From the NCBI GenBank assembly GCA_038116745.1, contig JAYODW010000017.1:1-64000 (forward strand): a DNA stretch of 64,000 bases, in the 5' to 3' direction. Every line of letters begins with the position of its first letter. The stretch's first letter is position 1. The position numbers and the translations under genes were made by a program. The DNA is from JAYODW01 sp038116745. GTDB taxonomy: Bacteria > Pseudomonadota > Gammaproteobacteria > Ga0077536. The notes under the pieces were generated by a model. It did not search any database and was not told the origin of the DNA. It was given only the letters and a program-made list of their open reading frames with translations. Shown in pieces: positions 1 through 8,752 of the stretch.

Positions 1-89
<89 letters not shown>

Positions 90-315
90 TGCCGGCACCT
101 CTTTGCGCTCGCGGAACGCCCCAATTCAAGTCGGATTTTCTTGCGGGTCGCTGCGGCTGCTGTAAAAAATCCGGCGCACAGTAATCATTTTCAGGGAGTC
201 GCGCAATGCGAGAGCAACGTCTGATGGCGCGCACAAAAATGCGCCACGGCTCATCTGAAGCGCTATCACCCCAGGGCGAAGGACAGGCGCACCTGGGGCA
301 CGGGAACGGCCGCTT

Positions 316-702
316 TCAGCGCGCGTTCCGCCCGATGATGTCCTGCATTGCTGAGAACATCTTTGATTCAGGGTTGCGGTGGCAGAAATCGGCCATGGCG
401 CTGAGCATGCTCGGGGCATCGAGCGTGACATTAAGTTGCCGGACGTTGGCCCAGTTAAAGCCGCTCACAAAACCCTGCGCCCAGGCGACGTACGCGTCGA
501 GTGCCGCCTCTGATTCCTGCGCCAGGGCCGTATCAAACGCACTACAGTCGCGTGCACCGATCCCGATTGCGCTGACCGGTGCACCCTGGGTGTCTGCGAA
601 CATCAGCAGCAAGCAAAGCACTGACAGGCCCGGCCGGCCATAAGCTGAGGCAATTTGTCGTTGCAGGCGCGAGGTGAGCAAGGTCGGGTTAACGGAATGC
701 AT
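316..702 (-). CDS. Small exported protein of unknown function
   Basis: This 128-residue product has a hydrophobic stretch at about residues 25-38 (LSVLCLLLMFADTQGA) that fits a signal peptide with cleavage near the GAPVSA segment; a later start inside the ORF is possible. The mature part has a Cys near the start (ARDCSAF), an AWAQGFVSG segment and a second Cys in DFCHRNPE near the C-terminus, so one disulfide is possible. The AWAQG...CxxNP layout recalls small periplasmic Rap1a/Tai-like proteins, but I cannot confirm that. Its start overlaps the end of the upstream lipoprotein gene by 14 bases, so the two are probably co-transcribed. Confidence 0.55.
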   Translation of the reverse strand: MHSVNPTLLTSRLQRQIASAYGRPGLSVLCLLLMFADTQGAPVSAIGIGARDCSAFDTALAQESEAALDAYVAWAQGFVSGFNWANVRQLNVTLDAPSMLSAMADFCHRNPESKMFSAMQDIIGRNAR

Positions 703-1426
703 GATGATCCAGCTCCATCACCAGTGTGCCACGGTCTATTGCTGCGCTATCCATGACTTCCTCCCGTTCCATGCGGACCATCCCGATGCCAGGTGCGTAC
801 CACTCGCGCGCGGTGATGCGAATGTGCGTGTTGCCGATCAAGGTACCTGCGTTTCGGGTCTCAGAGGCGGTGCCAAGGATGAGCAGGCAGTGTTCGAAGT
901 GGCCGGCCGGGGTGGTTACCGAGGCGTCCAGATCCTCAACCTGATAGTCCATCAACAGCTGTGTCCGCACGCGAAACAGCGTTTCCCAGGGTGGGGCAGA
1001 GCTCTCGAGCAGGCTGGTCCGCGCGGGCGAGCGCCAGGTGCTGTCCTGTGTCGGCGTGTGTGGTAGCACCAGTTCCGAGATGGTCGCAGGACCGCTGTGC
1101 TCTGCTCGCCTTTCAGGAGCGAGCCTGTGTATGCCCTGCGCGTCGCTTGTGTAGAAGGTTGTACGTCCATCAAGACCCGCTTTCGCGCCGGTGATGCCTG
1201 CCATCTGTGCCGGTGGCGCAATGGAGCGCACGATGTGTCGCAGTTCCTCAGTGCCGTCCATGGTGGATCGCTGCACTCGATACTGCCATTCATGTCCAGG
1301 CTCCAGGGGGAAGTAGCTTGTCGTCTGGTCCGCATTGCGGCAGCCGGTGAGCTCAAAGCACAGCGGGGCGAGGATCGTCAGTCCGAGAACCCAGGGAAAA
1401 GCCGCTGAAAATGCTCCTCTTCGCAT
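689..1426 (-). CDS. Lipoprotein of unknown function
   Basis: From the ATG at 1426 the 245-residue product begins MRRGAFSAAFPWVLG and has a signal sequence ending in a good lipobox, ELTGC, followed by RNADQTTSYF, so it should be lipidated and anchored in a membrane. A longer reading frame back to 1486 would place extra residues before the signal and is less likely. The mature start FPLEPGHEWQYRVQ resembles the 'FPLxxGxxWxY' opening of several uncharacterised lipoproteins. No catalytic motif was recognised. It overlaps the next gene (316-702) by 14 bases, which suggests an operon of two envelope proteins. Confidence 0.6.
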   Translation of the reverse strand: MRRGAFSAAFPWVLGLTILAPLCFELTGCRNADQTTSYFPLEPGHEWQYRVQRSTMDGTEELRHIVRSIAPPAQMAGITGAKAGLDGRTTFYTSDAQGIHRLAPERRAEHSGPATISELVLPHTPTQDSTWRSPARTSLLESSAPPWETLFRVRTQLLMDYQVEDLDASVTTPAGHFEHCLLILGTASETRNAGTLIGNTHIRITAREWYAPGIGMVRMEREEVMDSAAIDRGTLVMELDHHAFR

Positions 1427-1839
1427 GATTGAACGATGTGATGGCGCTGTAGAGCTGTCTTGTGAACTCAGGGTGGCGAGGAGCAAGCCTGTGCCGAATC
1501 ATAAGTTATCGTGCCACGGGCGCGCCCCGGACTCCTGTAAGGGCCGCGTCTGCTTCCCCATTCTGAGAGGGTTTAGTAGTATTCGCTCGCGTTCGACGGG
1601 TGGGGCCGGCGCGCGTAGCCTGCAGACCAGATAGCCCAAGCGTCATAGCCGTTGCGCATGACCGCACGGGGCAGCGTTGGCACTATGCGAGCGGCAGGCA
1701 ATCGCGCAGTGATATCCGCTTGTTTGAGGTGACCGGCCCGGTCTGGCGCAAACAGATGTCTGTGCCGCAGCGCGCTTGAGATCGCAGTGCGATCGACGAG
1801 CATCAGTGCCGCGGCCAAGCAGGAAAAGGAACCTATCAA
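1427..1839. other. 413-base intergenic stretch without a supported gene
   Basis: This lies between the divergent lipoprotein and cytochrome genes. Open frames here are antisense or lack coding character. It must hold the two outward promoters, but no convincing -35/-10 pair was picked out by eye. A 10-base palindrome GGGCGCGCCC is at about 1518-1527. A strong ribosome site (AGGAAAAGGAA) precedes the cytochrome start at 1840. Confidence 0.5.
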
Positions 1840-2160
1840 ATGAGACGTAGCATCTTCGCATTGACTTTTGTGGGTGCGCTGACGGTTATTGCACCCGTGC
1901 ACGCCGAAGGTGACGCAGCTGCGGGTCGAGAAAAAGCCTACACATGCCTCGGCTGTCACGCGGTCGAAGGCTATTTCAATGTCTATCCCAGTTACAAAGT
2001 GCCGAAACTTGGCGGGCAAAGCGCGGGTTACATCGAGTCCGCATTGAAAGCCTACCGGGCAGGCAGTCGTCAGCACGATTCAATGCATGCGAACGCCTCA
2101 CGACTGAGCGATCAGGACATGGCTGACGTCGCCGCTTTCTTCGCGAGCTCCGGGAACTGA
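1840..2160 (+). CDS. Small periplasmic c-type cytochrome
   Basis: The 106-residue product has a signal peptide (MRRSIFALTFVGALTVIAPVHA) and one haem site, CLGCH, at residues 36-40. It is therefore a class I monohaem cytochrome c acting in the periplasm as an electron carrier. The mature part has the KLGGQSAGYIESALKAYRAG segment typical of the cytochrome c553/c4-like group, and a Met in HDSMHANA is a candidate sixth ligand. The closing helix is LSDQDMADVAAFFAS. The gene lies 35 bases ahead of a second, similar cytochrome gene and the two look like a tandem duplication. Its redox partners are not visible in the window. Confidence 0.9.
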   Translation: MRRSIFALTFVGALTVIAPVHAEGDAAAGREKAYTCLGCHAVEGYFNVYPSYKVPKLGGQSAGYIESALKAYRAGSRQHDSMHANASRLSDQDMADVAAFFASSGN

Positions 2161-2195
2161 ACCGGTCCGCATGCACGGTTGGAGTATTTAAAGGC

Positions 2196-2555
2196 ATGAA
2201 TAACCACTTGAAGACACGAATTGCTGCAGCTGCCCTGTTTGCTCTGACCTGTGTAGGGGCGAGCGCGAACGACGACAGCGACGACAGTGGCCTCGCGTAT
2301 GAGGACAAGCTCCAGGCATGCGGTGCCTGCCATGGAGAGAATGGAGACAAGCCCCTGGCGCCGGACTATCCGATACTTGCCGGACAACATCCGAGCTACC
2401 TGGAGGCGGCGCTCAAAGCCTATCGCTCCGGACGCCGCGACCACCCGATCATGAAAATGCAGGTAGAGGCTCTCGGCTTGACCGATGGCGATATCGCCCG
2501 CCTCGCGGCCTATTTCGGCTCCAAGCCGGGTCTCAAAGGACTGACCCGGGATTAA
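2196..2555 (+). CDS. Small periplasmic c-type cytochrome, second copy
   Basis: The 119-residue product has a signal peptide ending near GASAN, an acidic linker (DDSDDS) and a haem site CGACH at residues 42-46. ILAGQHPSYLEAALKAYRSG matches the corresponding segment of the upstream cytochrome, so these are paralogues. PIMKMQ carries candidate axial Met residues. A class I cytochrome c of the c553/c4 half-size type is likely, passing electrons in the periplasm. It is the last gene of the pair; an inverted repeat follows at 2614-2638. Confidence 0.9.
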   Translation: MNNHLKTRIAAAALFALTCVGASANDDSDDSGLAYEDKLQACGACHGENGDKPLAPDYPILAGQHPSYLEAALKAYRSGRRDHPIMKMQVEALGLTDGDIARLAAYFGSKPGLKGLTRD

Positions 2556-2613
2556 GCATCCCGCTGCTTCCAGGCGTCAGCTTCAAAGCTAGACACCCTC
2601 TTTCCTTCCTCGC

Positions 2614-2638
2614 GCCAGCGGCAGCATTCGCCGCTGGC
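2614..2638. terminator. Hairpin downstream of the cytochrome pair
   Basis: A perfect 9-base inverted repeat (GCCAGCGGC / GCCGCTGGC) with a 7-base loop lies 59 bases after the cytochrome stop. There is no T-run, so termination would be weak or factor-assisted. It is directly followed by TATAAT at 2640-2645. Confidence 0.45.
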
Positions 2639-2639
2639 C

Positions 2640-2645
2640 TATAAT
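2640..2645 (+). promoter_or_regulatory. Possible -10 box for the KamA-like gene
   Basis: A perfect TATAAT follows the hairpin. No recognisable -35 box sits 16-18 bases upstream, because the hairpin occupies that space. If used, the leader to the start at 2816 would be about 160 bases. Confidence 0.25.
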
Positions 2646-2815
2646 CTCGAGACCCAAGCGGCGTCGAATGTGTTGTATTCGGCGGCGAACGACATGAACC
2701 AGACAGCGGCTTCGGCCGCATGTGGCGCCGGGCCATTTTGGAGGCGTCACCGTCGAACGACAGACCCGCACTCCGCACAAGGACAGTCGGGAGCTGCCTG
2801 CAAGGGAAACTAAAA

Positions 2816-4204
2816 ATGACTATGCCCATCACCCTTAAGCGGTGCACGACCGAGCCGGCTGCGCCCAAATTCCGCGTCTTCAATGAGCGGCAGCTGGATC
2901 AGATCCCCGCTCTGCAGAAACTGGATGCCGAGCTCCTGCGAGACATGCAGGTGGTTTCGCAGGTGCTGCCGTTCAGAGTGAACCAGTTCGTGATCGATGA
3001 GCTCATCGACTGGAACAACGTACCGGAAGATCCGATCTTTCAGCTCACCTTTCCGCAGCGCGGCATGTTGAGCGCTGAACATTACGCACGCATGTCCGCT
3101 CTTCTCGATGGCCAGCCGGTCGCACAGGAAATCCGCGCGCAGGCCGACGAGATCCGCGCTGAACTGAATCCGCACCCGGCCGGACAGCAGACGTTAAATG
3201 TGCCTATGCTGGATGGGGCTGAGCTCACAGGGATCCAGCACAAATACGCCGAAACGGTGCTGTTTTTTCCAAGCCAGGGGCAGGTCTGCCACAGCTACTG
3301 CACCTTCTGTTTCCGCTGGGCGCAGTTCGTCGGCAACAAGGCGTTGCGTTTCGCTGCAGCCGAGGCGGGGGAGCTCAAGCGTTACCTGCTTGCGCATCCG
3401 GAGGTGACAGACGTTCTGATCACAGGCGGTGATCCGCTGGTGATGAAAACGTCGAACCTCAAAGCCTATCTGGAGGCGCTGCTTGATCCCGCTCTGGAGC
3501 ACATCCGCTCGATTCGGATTGGTAGCAAAGCGCTGACTTACTGGCCGTATCGCTTTGTCAGCGACCCCGACGCGGGCGATCTGCTGCGCCTGTTCGAGCG
3601 GGTCATTGCGAACGGGAAGCAGCTGGCGTTGATGACGCACATTAATCACTGGCGTGAGCTGACGCCGCCGATCGTCACCAAGGCGGTGGCCAATCTGCGC
3701 AGCACGGGAGCGGTTCTGCGGGCGCAGGCTCCGTTGCTCGCTCATATCAACGACGATCCCGCGGTGTGGTCGCGCCTGTGGCAGGACGAAGTCAGTCTGG
3801 GCATCTATCCGTATTACATGTTCGTTGAGCGAGATACCGGCGCCGCGCGCTACTTCGAACTACCGCTTGTGAAGGCGTGGGAGATCTATCGCGCCGCGAT
3901 TTCCTCGGTCTCAGGGCTCGCGCGTACGGCACGCGGACCGTCTATGAGCGCGGGGCCTGGCAAGGTCGAGATTCAGGGCGTAGCCGAGGTGCATGGTGAG
4001 CGTGTCTTCGTGCTCCGCTTCCTGCAGGGTCGTAATCCTGCGTGGGTACAGCAGCCCTTTTTCGCTGCCTATGATGAGGAAGCAACCTGGCTGGATCAGC
4101 TCAGGCCCGCTTTCGGCGCAGAGAGATTCTTTTTTGAGCAGGAGTATGCGGCCATGCAGGTCGGCGCAGACGAGAACGCCGGAGCTGTTCCTGACGACCG
4201 CTGA
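2816..4204 (+). CDS. KamA-family radical SAM, PLP-dependent aminomutase-like protein
   Basis: The 462-residue product (start chosen at MTMPITLKRC, with AAGGGAA 7-8 bases ahead) has the radical SAM motif C-x3-C-x2-C at C158, C162 and C165 (CHSYCTFC) and the downstream GGDPL segment. A glycine-rich SAGPGK puts K383 where lysine 2,3-aminomutase has its PLP-binding lysine. Enzymes of this family use a [4Fe-4S] cluster, SAM and PLP to move an amino group between carbons. By my alignment the two aspartates that hold the lysine side chain in true KamA are R339 and S376 here, so the substrate is probably not lysine. It is longer than KamA (about 416 residues). It stands alone ahead of an RND pump. 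Confidence 0.85.
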   Translation: MTMPITLKRCTTEPAAPKFRVFNERQLDQIPALQKLDAELLRDMQVVSQVLPFRVNQFVIDELIDWNNVPEDPIFQLTFPQRGMLSAEHYARMSALLDGQPVAQEIRAQADEIRAELNPHPAGQQTLNVPMLDGAELTGIQHKYAETVLFFPSQGQVCHSYCTFCFRWAQFVGNKALRFAAAEAGELKRYLLAHPEVTDVLITGGDPLVMKTSNLKAYLEALLDPALEHIRSIRIGSKALTYWPYRFVSDPDAGDLLRLFERVIANGKQLALMTHINHWRELTPPIVTKAVANLRSTGAVLRAQAPLLAHINDDPAVWSRLWQDEVSLGIYPYYMFVERDTGAARYFELPLVKAWEIYRAAISSVSGLARTARGPSMSAGPGKVEIQGVAEVHGERVFVLRFLQGRNPAWVQQPFFAAYDEEATWLDQLRPAFGAERFFFEQEYAAMQVGADENAGAVPDDR

Positions 4205-4292
4205 TGGCGCCTCCCGTGGCGCGGAAGTTTTCTGCACCGCCGTGGTCTAATACGCGCCCCATCGGTTTACCTTCCGGCGTATTACCCGTGTT

Positions 4293-5567
4293 ATGAGAGC
4301 AGGCCTGACCCATTTCCTGCCACCACGCTTGCGCGTGCTCAGCCTGCCCTTTGGGATCATCGTTGTAGCGCTGTTGCTGGCAAGCTGGTTTGCCTCCATG
4401 CGGCCACGCGCGTTGCCCTCCGAGCCTGCGGAAAAAGTCTGGGCGGTGCCGGTAAAGTCGGTCTCGGCCCTTGCTGTGCAGCCGCAGATCGTGGCTTTCG
4501 GCGAGGTGCGGGCAGCGCGCGAAGCCGAACTCAGAGCGCTGGTGTCCGGGCGACTGGTGAGTCTGGAGCCGGATTTCCGGGATGGCGCGTTGCTGGCGTC
4601 GGGGCAGGAGCTGGCTCGGATCGATCCCGTGGACTACGAAAACCGCCTCGCCGAACAGCGCGCGGAGCTGGAACGCATTGCGGCGCTGCTGCAGGAATTG
4701 CGCGGCGAGCTCAAGTGGGAGCAGAACCTCGCTGACAATGCAGAACGCCAGGTCGAGCTGGCTCGGCGCTCGCTGGGACGGACCGAGGAGCTGGCCCGTT
4801 CAGGTCGGGAAAGCAAACGTGCAAGGGACGAAGACGAGCTGGCGTTGTTTGCCAGCCAGCAGTCCTTGATGCTGCGTCAGCAGGCCGTTGCGCGGCTCAA
4901 GACGCGAATCGCCCAACAGGTCGCGCAGCGGGAGCAGACCCAGGTGGCGCTGGCGGCAGCAGAGCGGGAGCTCGCACACACACGCGTGATTGCGCCGTTC
5001 GCCGGGTACGTGACCGAGGTGCGTCTCGCGTTGGGGCAGCTGGTGTCGATGGGGGAGAAGCTCGGCAGGCTGCTTTCGCAGGACCAGCTGGAGGTCCGTT
5101 TCGAGCTTACGGAACGTGATTTCGCGAGGATTCTGGAAGCGGAAGGGGAGCAGGCCCTGACCGGACGCCCGCTGGTCATCGTCTGGCGGGTTGGCGAAGC
5201 CGTGCTGGAGTTCGCCGGCGAGTTGACCCGCACCGGTGCTGAGATCGATCCCAGCCTGGGCGGCATCGAGGTATTTGCCACGCTGGACAGTCAGGCCAGT
5301 ACGCGCGGGTTGCGGGCGGGGGCGTTCGTCGAGATCCAGGTGCCCGATGTGGCGTACGAGAATGTCTTTCGGGTGCCAGAGCGTGCGCTCGATAACGAAA
5401 ATGCGGTGTATCAGCTTGTCGGTGAGCGGCTCAATCGGGTTGCGGTTAAACCGGTCCGCGACCTTGGCGAGGATCTGCTTGTGCGCGGCGATATTGATCC
5501 TGCCTATCCGCTTGTAACCAGGACTTTCGCCGGCATCGGGCCCGGACTGCTGGCGCGCGCGCTGTGA
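4293..5567 (+). CDS. RND efflux periplasmic adaptor (HlyD/AcrA type)
   Basis: The 424-residue product has one N-terminal membrane segment (IIVVALLLASWFASM) and a periplasmic part of membrane-fusion type: a barrel-sandwich half (SGRLVSLEPDFRDGALLASG), a long Glu/Arg/Gln-rich helical hairpin at about residues 110-215 and the second lipoyl half (RVIAPFAGYVTEVRL). The adaptor links an inner-membrane RND permease with an outer-membrane channel. Its stop overlaps the permease start by four bases (GTGA at 5564-5567), so the two are translationally coupled. No TolC-type gene lies nearby, so an outer channel must be supplied from elsewhere. Confidence 0.92.
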   Translation: MRAGLTHFLPPRLRVLSLPFGIIVVALLLASWFASMRPRALPSEPAEKVWAVPVKSVSALAVQPQIVAFGEVRAAREAELRALVSGRLVSLEPDFRDGALLASGQELARIDPVDYENRLAEQRAELERIAALLQELRGELKWEQNLADNAERQVELARRSLGRTEELARSGRESKRARDEDELALFASQQSLMLRQQAVARLKTRIAQQVAQREQTQVALAAAERELAHTRVIAPFAGYVTEVRLALGQLVSMGEKLGRLLSQDQLEVRFELTERDFARILEAEGEQALTGRPLVIVWRVGEAVLEFAGELTRTGAEIDPSLGGIEVFATLDSQASTRGLRAGAFVEIQVPDVAYENVFRVPERALDNENAVYQLVGERLNRVAVKPVRDLGEDLLVRGDIDPAYPLVTRTFAGIGPGLLARAL

Positions 5568-8500
5568 CGCCGACACCGCCGGCTGGCGGATTCCTCGCAA
5601 GTTTTGTCCGTCACCCGACTGCGGCAAATCTGCTGCTCGCGGTGATGTTTATCTGCGGGCTTGCTGCCCTCACGCAGATTAATCGCCAGTTCTTTCCTGA
5701 TTTCGGCATCGACATGGTGACGGTCCAGATCGCGTGGCCCGGGGCCGCGGCCGACGATGTGGATCGAACGATCGTTCAGGCGGTTGAGCCGGAGCTGCGT
5801 TTTCTGGACAGTGTCGACAAAGTCACCTCGTCGTCCTACGAAGGGCTGGCGAACCTGATTATCGAGTTTGAGCCGGGCGCCGATATGCAGCGAGCGCTGG
5901 CTGACGTCGTTTCAGCGGTGGGCCAGGTTCGCACCCTGCCCGAAGACTCTGAGCGGCCGGAGATCAGGCGGGTAGTGCGCTATGAGACGGTTTCGCGACT
6001 GCTCATCTCCGGGCCGTTTTCCGAACAGGCGCTTAAAGCGCACGCCAAGCGGATCCGTGATGACCTGCTGGCGCTGGGTATCGACCGGATCGATCTCTAC
6101 GGCGCACGCAACGAAGAGATCTGGGTGGAGGTCGCGCCGAGCACCCTGCGGCGGCTGGATCTCAAGCTCGGGGACATCGCCGAGCAGATCCGTGTGACCT
6201 CACAGGACCTGCCGGCGGGTGACCTCTCCCGAGGGGAGCAGCAGGTGCGCAGCGTTGGATTGCTGCGCGAGGCGCGCGGACTGGGGCGGATAGAGATCAA
6301 GGCGCGACCAGACGGCAGGCGTCTGTTGCTGGACGATATTGCCGAGGTGTCAGAGGCGTTCCGGGAAGGCGGCCAGCGCGCTTTCCGGCACGGCCTGCCC
6401 GCAATTGAGCTTGAGATCCGCCGCGCCTTGAACACCGACGCGCTGACGGTATCGGAGACCGTCAGCCGCTACACGCGGACCCTGCAGCAGACCATGCCGG
6501 CCGACCTCGTCATCGAACAGTACGACGTGCGCGCCGATTCGATCCGCGAGCGCATCGACCTGCTGGTGCGCAATGGTCTGAGTGGTCTGGTGCTGGTGCT
6601 CGGTGTGCTGTTTCTGTTCCTGAACATGCGGGTAGCGCTCTGGGTGGCAGTCGGCATCCCCGCGAGCCTGTTGGCGACGGTGGCAATCATGCTGGCCAGC
6701 GGACAGACCATCAACATGATCAGCCTGTTCGGCATGATCATGGCGATAGGCATCGTTGTGGACGATGCGATCATCGTTGGCGAGCATGCCGAGCATCTGC
6801 ATCGGCAGGGACTCTCGCCGCTGGAAGCGTCGTTGAACGGCGTCAGGCGTATGGCCGCGCCCGTGTCGAGCTCGACGCTGACCACCGTGGCGGCATTTCT
6901 GCCGCTGTTCGTCATTTCAGGGATCATGGGCCAGATCATCTCGGCAATCCCTTTCGTGGTGGTCACGGTCCTGGCCGCAAGTCTGGTCGAGTGTTTTCTG
7001 GTGCTGCCGGCGCATCTCAATAGAGCGCTCAGCGCCCCTGCGACGAGCGGTCGGATTGATCGTTATCGACAGCGTTTTGACGGAGGCTTCTCGCGCTTCC
7101 GGGATCACGCTTTTCGCCGTCTGGTCGAGCGGGCAGTCAAATTTCGCTACGTCACTGTCGCGCTCGCCGTAGCCTCCCTGATCGTGTCGGTCGGCGCGAT
7201 GCGCGGCGGTCTGGTCGGTTACCAGTTTTTTCCTTCCCCTGAGCCGGACAAGCTCTACGCGAATCTCGAAATGACGGCTGGAAGCTCGCGCGATGAAACC
7301 CGTGCCGCCTTGCTCGAAGTGGAACAGGCCCTGTATCGGGCAGCCGCCGACCTGGCTGGTTCGGCGGATGCCGTGGTGCTGATGGCGCTGGGCAAGGTCG
7401 GCACGACGGTGGGCGGGCGCAGCTCAACGCTCCAGGCAGCTGACAGCGACACGCTTGGCGGCGTCATCGTAGAGCTGGTGTCGTCTGAGAAGCGCGAAGT
7501 GCGTGCCGCTGATTTGATTAAGGCCTGGCGCGAGGCGGTCGTGACGCCTGCGGGTGTGGAATCGCTCAGCTTCGAAGGCGCCCGGACCGGACCATCCGGT
7601 GGCGATATGGATGTTCAGCTGAAGGGCGGCAGCATTGAACAGCTGAAAGCTGCGGCCGGTGAGGTCGGGGCGTTGCTGGCTGGTTACGCCGGCGTATCTG
7701 ACGTCGAGGATGACCTGCCGTACAGCAAACCTGAATCGATTCTCAAGGTGAACGAACGCGGACTCGCCCTGGGTTTCAGCACCAGCGAGGTGGCACGCCA
7801 GGTCCGGGATGCGGTCGACGGCGCGGTGGCCATGCGCTTTCCGCGCGGCGACGAGGAGGTCTGGGTGCGCGTGCAGTTCGCTCGCCGTTACGTGGAAAAA
7901 GGTCTGCTGAACGAGCTGTTCATCCGCGCGCCGGGCGGCGCCGAGGTACCGCTGCGCTCGGTGGTGGATATCGAACATGAGCGCGGATTCGCCCGCATTC
8001 AGCGCGAGGACGGTAAGCGGCGGGTGTCAGTCCGGGCGGAGATTGATATGCACCAGACCCGCCCGGCGCAGATCCACTCGGCCCTGTTGCACGATGGCTT
8101 GAAGGATATTGCCGCGCGTTACGGCCTGGAGCATGAATTCGCGGGGCGTGCCGAAGACCAGCGACGGGCCAACTCCGACATGCTGCTCGGCACCGTGCTC
8201 GGTCTTACCTTCATCTACATTGTGCTGGCCTGGGTGTTTGCGAGCTACAGCAGGCCGTTGGTCGTGATGGCGGTTATTCCGGTCGGTCTGGTGGGCGCCG
8301 TGCTGGGTCACTGGGTCTGGGGTTTTGACGTCACCATTCTCAGCATATTTGCGATTCTGGGCCTGTCCGGCATTGTGATTAACGATTCCATTGTGCTGGT
8401 GACGACCGTCGATGAGCGTAAGCGGTCGGAGCCCCTTGAGCAGGCGATTATCAATGGCGCCTGCGATCGCCTGCGTGCAGTAGTGCTGACCTCGGCGACC

Positions 8501-8716
8501 ACGATCGGTGGCCTCACGCCGTTGCTGTTTGAAACAAGCCTGCAGGCCCAGTTTCTGATCCCGATGGCGCTGACGCTTGTGTTCGGCCTGGCGGTGACGA
8601 CCTTCGTGGTGCTGCTGCTCGTCCCGGCGCTGCTCGCCGCGCAGGGTGATCTGGGGGTGTGGTGGCGCCGACAGCTGCGGCGCGGCGCGCCTGCACTGAT
8701 CGATGAGCCCGTGTAG
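5564..8716 (+). CDS. RND efflux permease (AcrB/AcrD/AcrF family)
   Basis: The 1050-residue product has the full length and internal duplication of an HAE-type RND pump: an N-terminal helix (NLLLAVMFICGLAAL), a large periplasmic loop, helices 2-6 including IGIVVDDAIIVGE with the paired aspartates of the proton relay, a second large loop and helices 8-12 (FAILGLSGIVINDSIVL). It starts at GTG inside the adaptor stop. These pumps use the proton gradient to export hydrophobic or amphipathic compounds; the substrate cannot be read from the sequence. The group resembles the broad 'efflux RND transporter permease' set often linked to adaptors without a dedicated outer channel. Confidence 0.93.
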   Translation: MTPTPPAGGFLASFVRHPTAANLLLAVMFICGLAALTQINRQFFPDFGIDMVTVQIAWPGAAADDVDRTIVQAVEPELRFLDSVDKVTSSSYEGLANLIIEFEPGADMQRALADVVSAVGQVRTLPEDSERPEIRRVVRYETVSRLLISGPFSEQALKAHAKRIRDDLLALGIDRIDLYGARNEEIWVEVAPSTLRRLDLKLGDIAEQIRVTSQDLPAGDLSRGEQQVRSVGLLREARGLGRIEIKARPDGRRLLLDDIAEVSEAFREGGQRAFRHGLPAIELEIRRALNTDALTVSETVSRYTRTLQQTMPADLVIEQYDVRADSIRERIDLLVRNGLSGLVLVLGVLFLFLNMRVALWVAVGIPASLLATVAIMLASGQTINMISLFGMIMAIGIVVDDAIIVGEHAEHLHRQGLSPLEASLNGVRRMAAPVSSSTLTTVAAFLPLFVISGIMGQIISAIPFVVVTVLAASLVECFLVLPAHLNRALSAPATSGRIDRYRQRFDGGFSRFRDHAFRRLVERAVKFRYVTVALAVASLIVSVGAMRGGLVGYQFFPSPEPDKLYANLEMTAGSSRDETRAALLEVEQALYRAAADLAGSADAVVLMALGKVGTTVGGRSSTLQAADSDTLGGVIVELVSSEKREVRAADLIKAWREAVVTPAGVESLSFEGARTGPSGGDMDVQLKGGSIEQLKAAAGEVGALLAGYAGVSDVEDDLPYSKPESILKVNERGLALGFSTSEVARQVRDAVDGAVAMRFPRGDEEVWVRVQFARRYVEKGLLNELFIRAPGGAEVPLRSVVDIEHERGFARIQREDGKRRVSVRAEIDMHQTRPAQIHSALLHDGLKDIAARYGLEHEFAGRAEDQRRANSDMLLGTVLGLTFIYIVLAWVFASYSRPLVVMAVIPVGLVGAVLGHWVWGFDVTILSIFAILGLSGIVINDSIVLVTTVDERKRSEPLEQAIINGACDRLRAVVLTSATTIGGLTPLLFETSLQAQFLIPMALTLVFGLAVTTFVVLLLVPALLAAQGDLGVWWRRQLRRGAPALIDEPV

Positions 8717-8724
8717 TAGCGAGT

Positions 8725-8752
8725 GACAGCTGGATCTCGCCTGTCAGCTGTC
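8725..8752. terminator. Inverted repeat between convergent genes
   Basis: GACAGCTG at 8725-8732 is repeated in inverse as CAGCTGTC at 8745-8752, giving an 8-base stem with a 12-base loop between the RND stop and the CoA-transferase stop (which lies inside the right arm). There is no T-run; a two-way terminator is possible but unproven. Confidence 0.3.
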
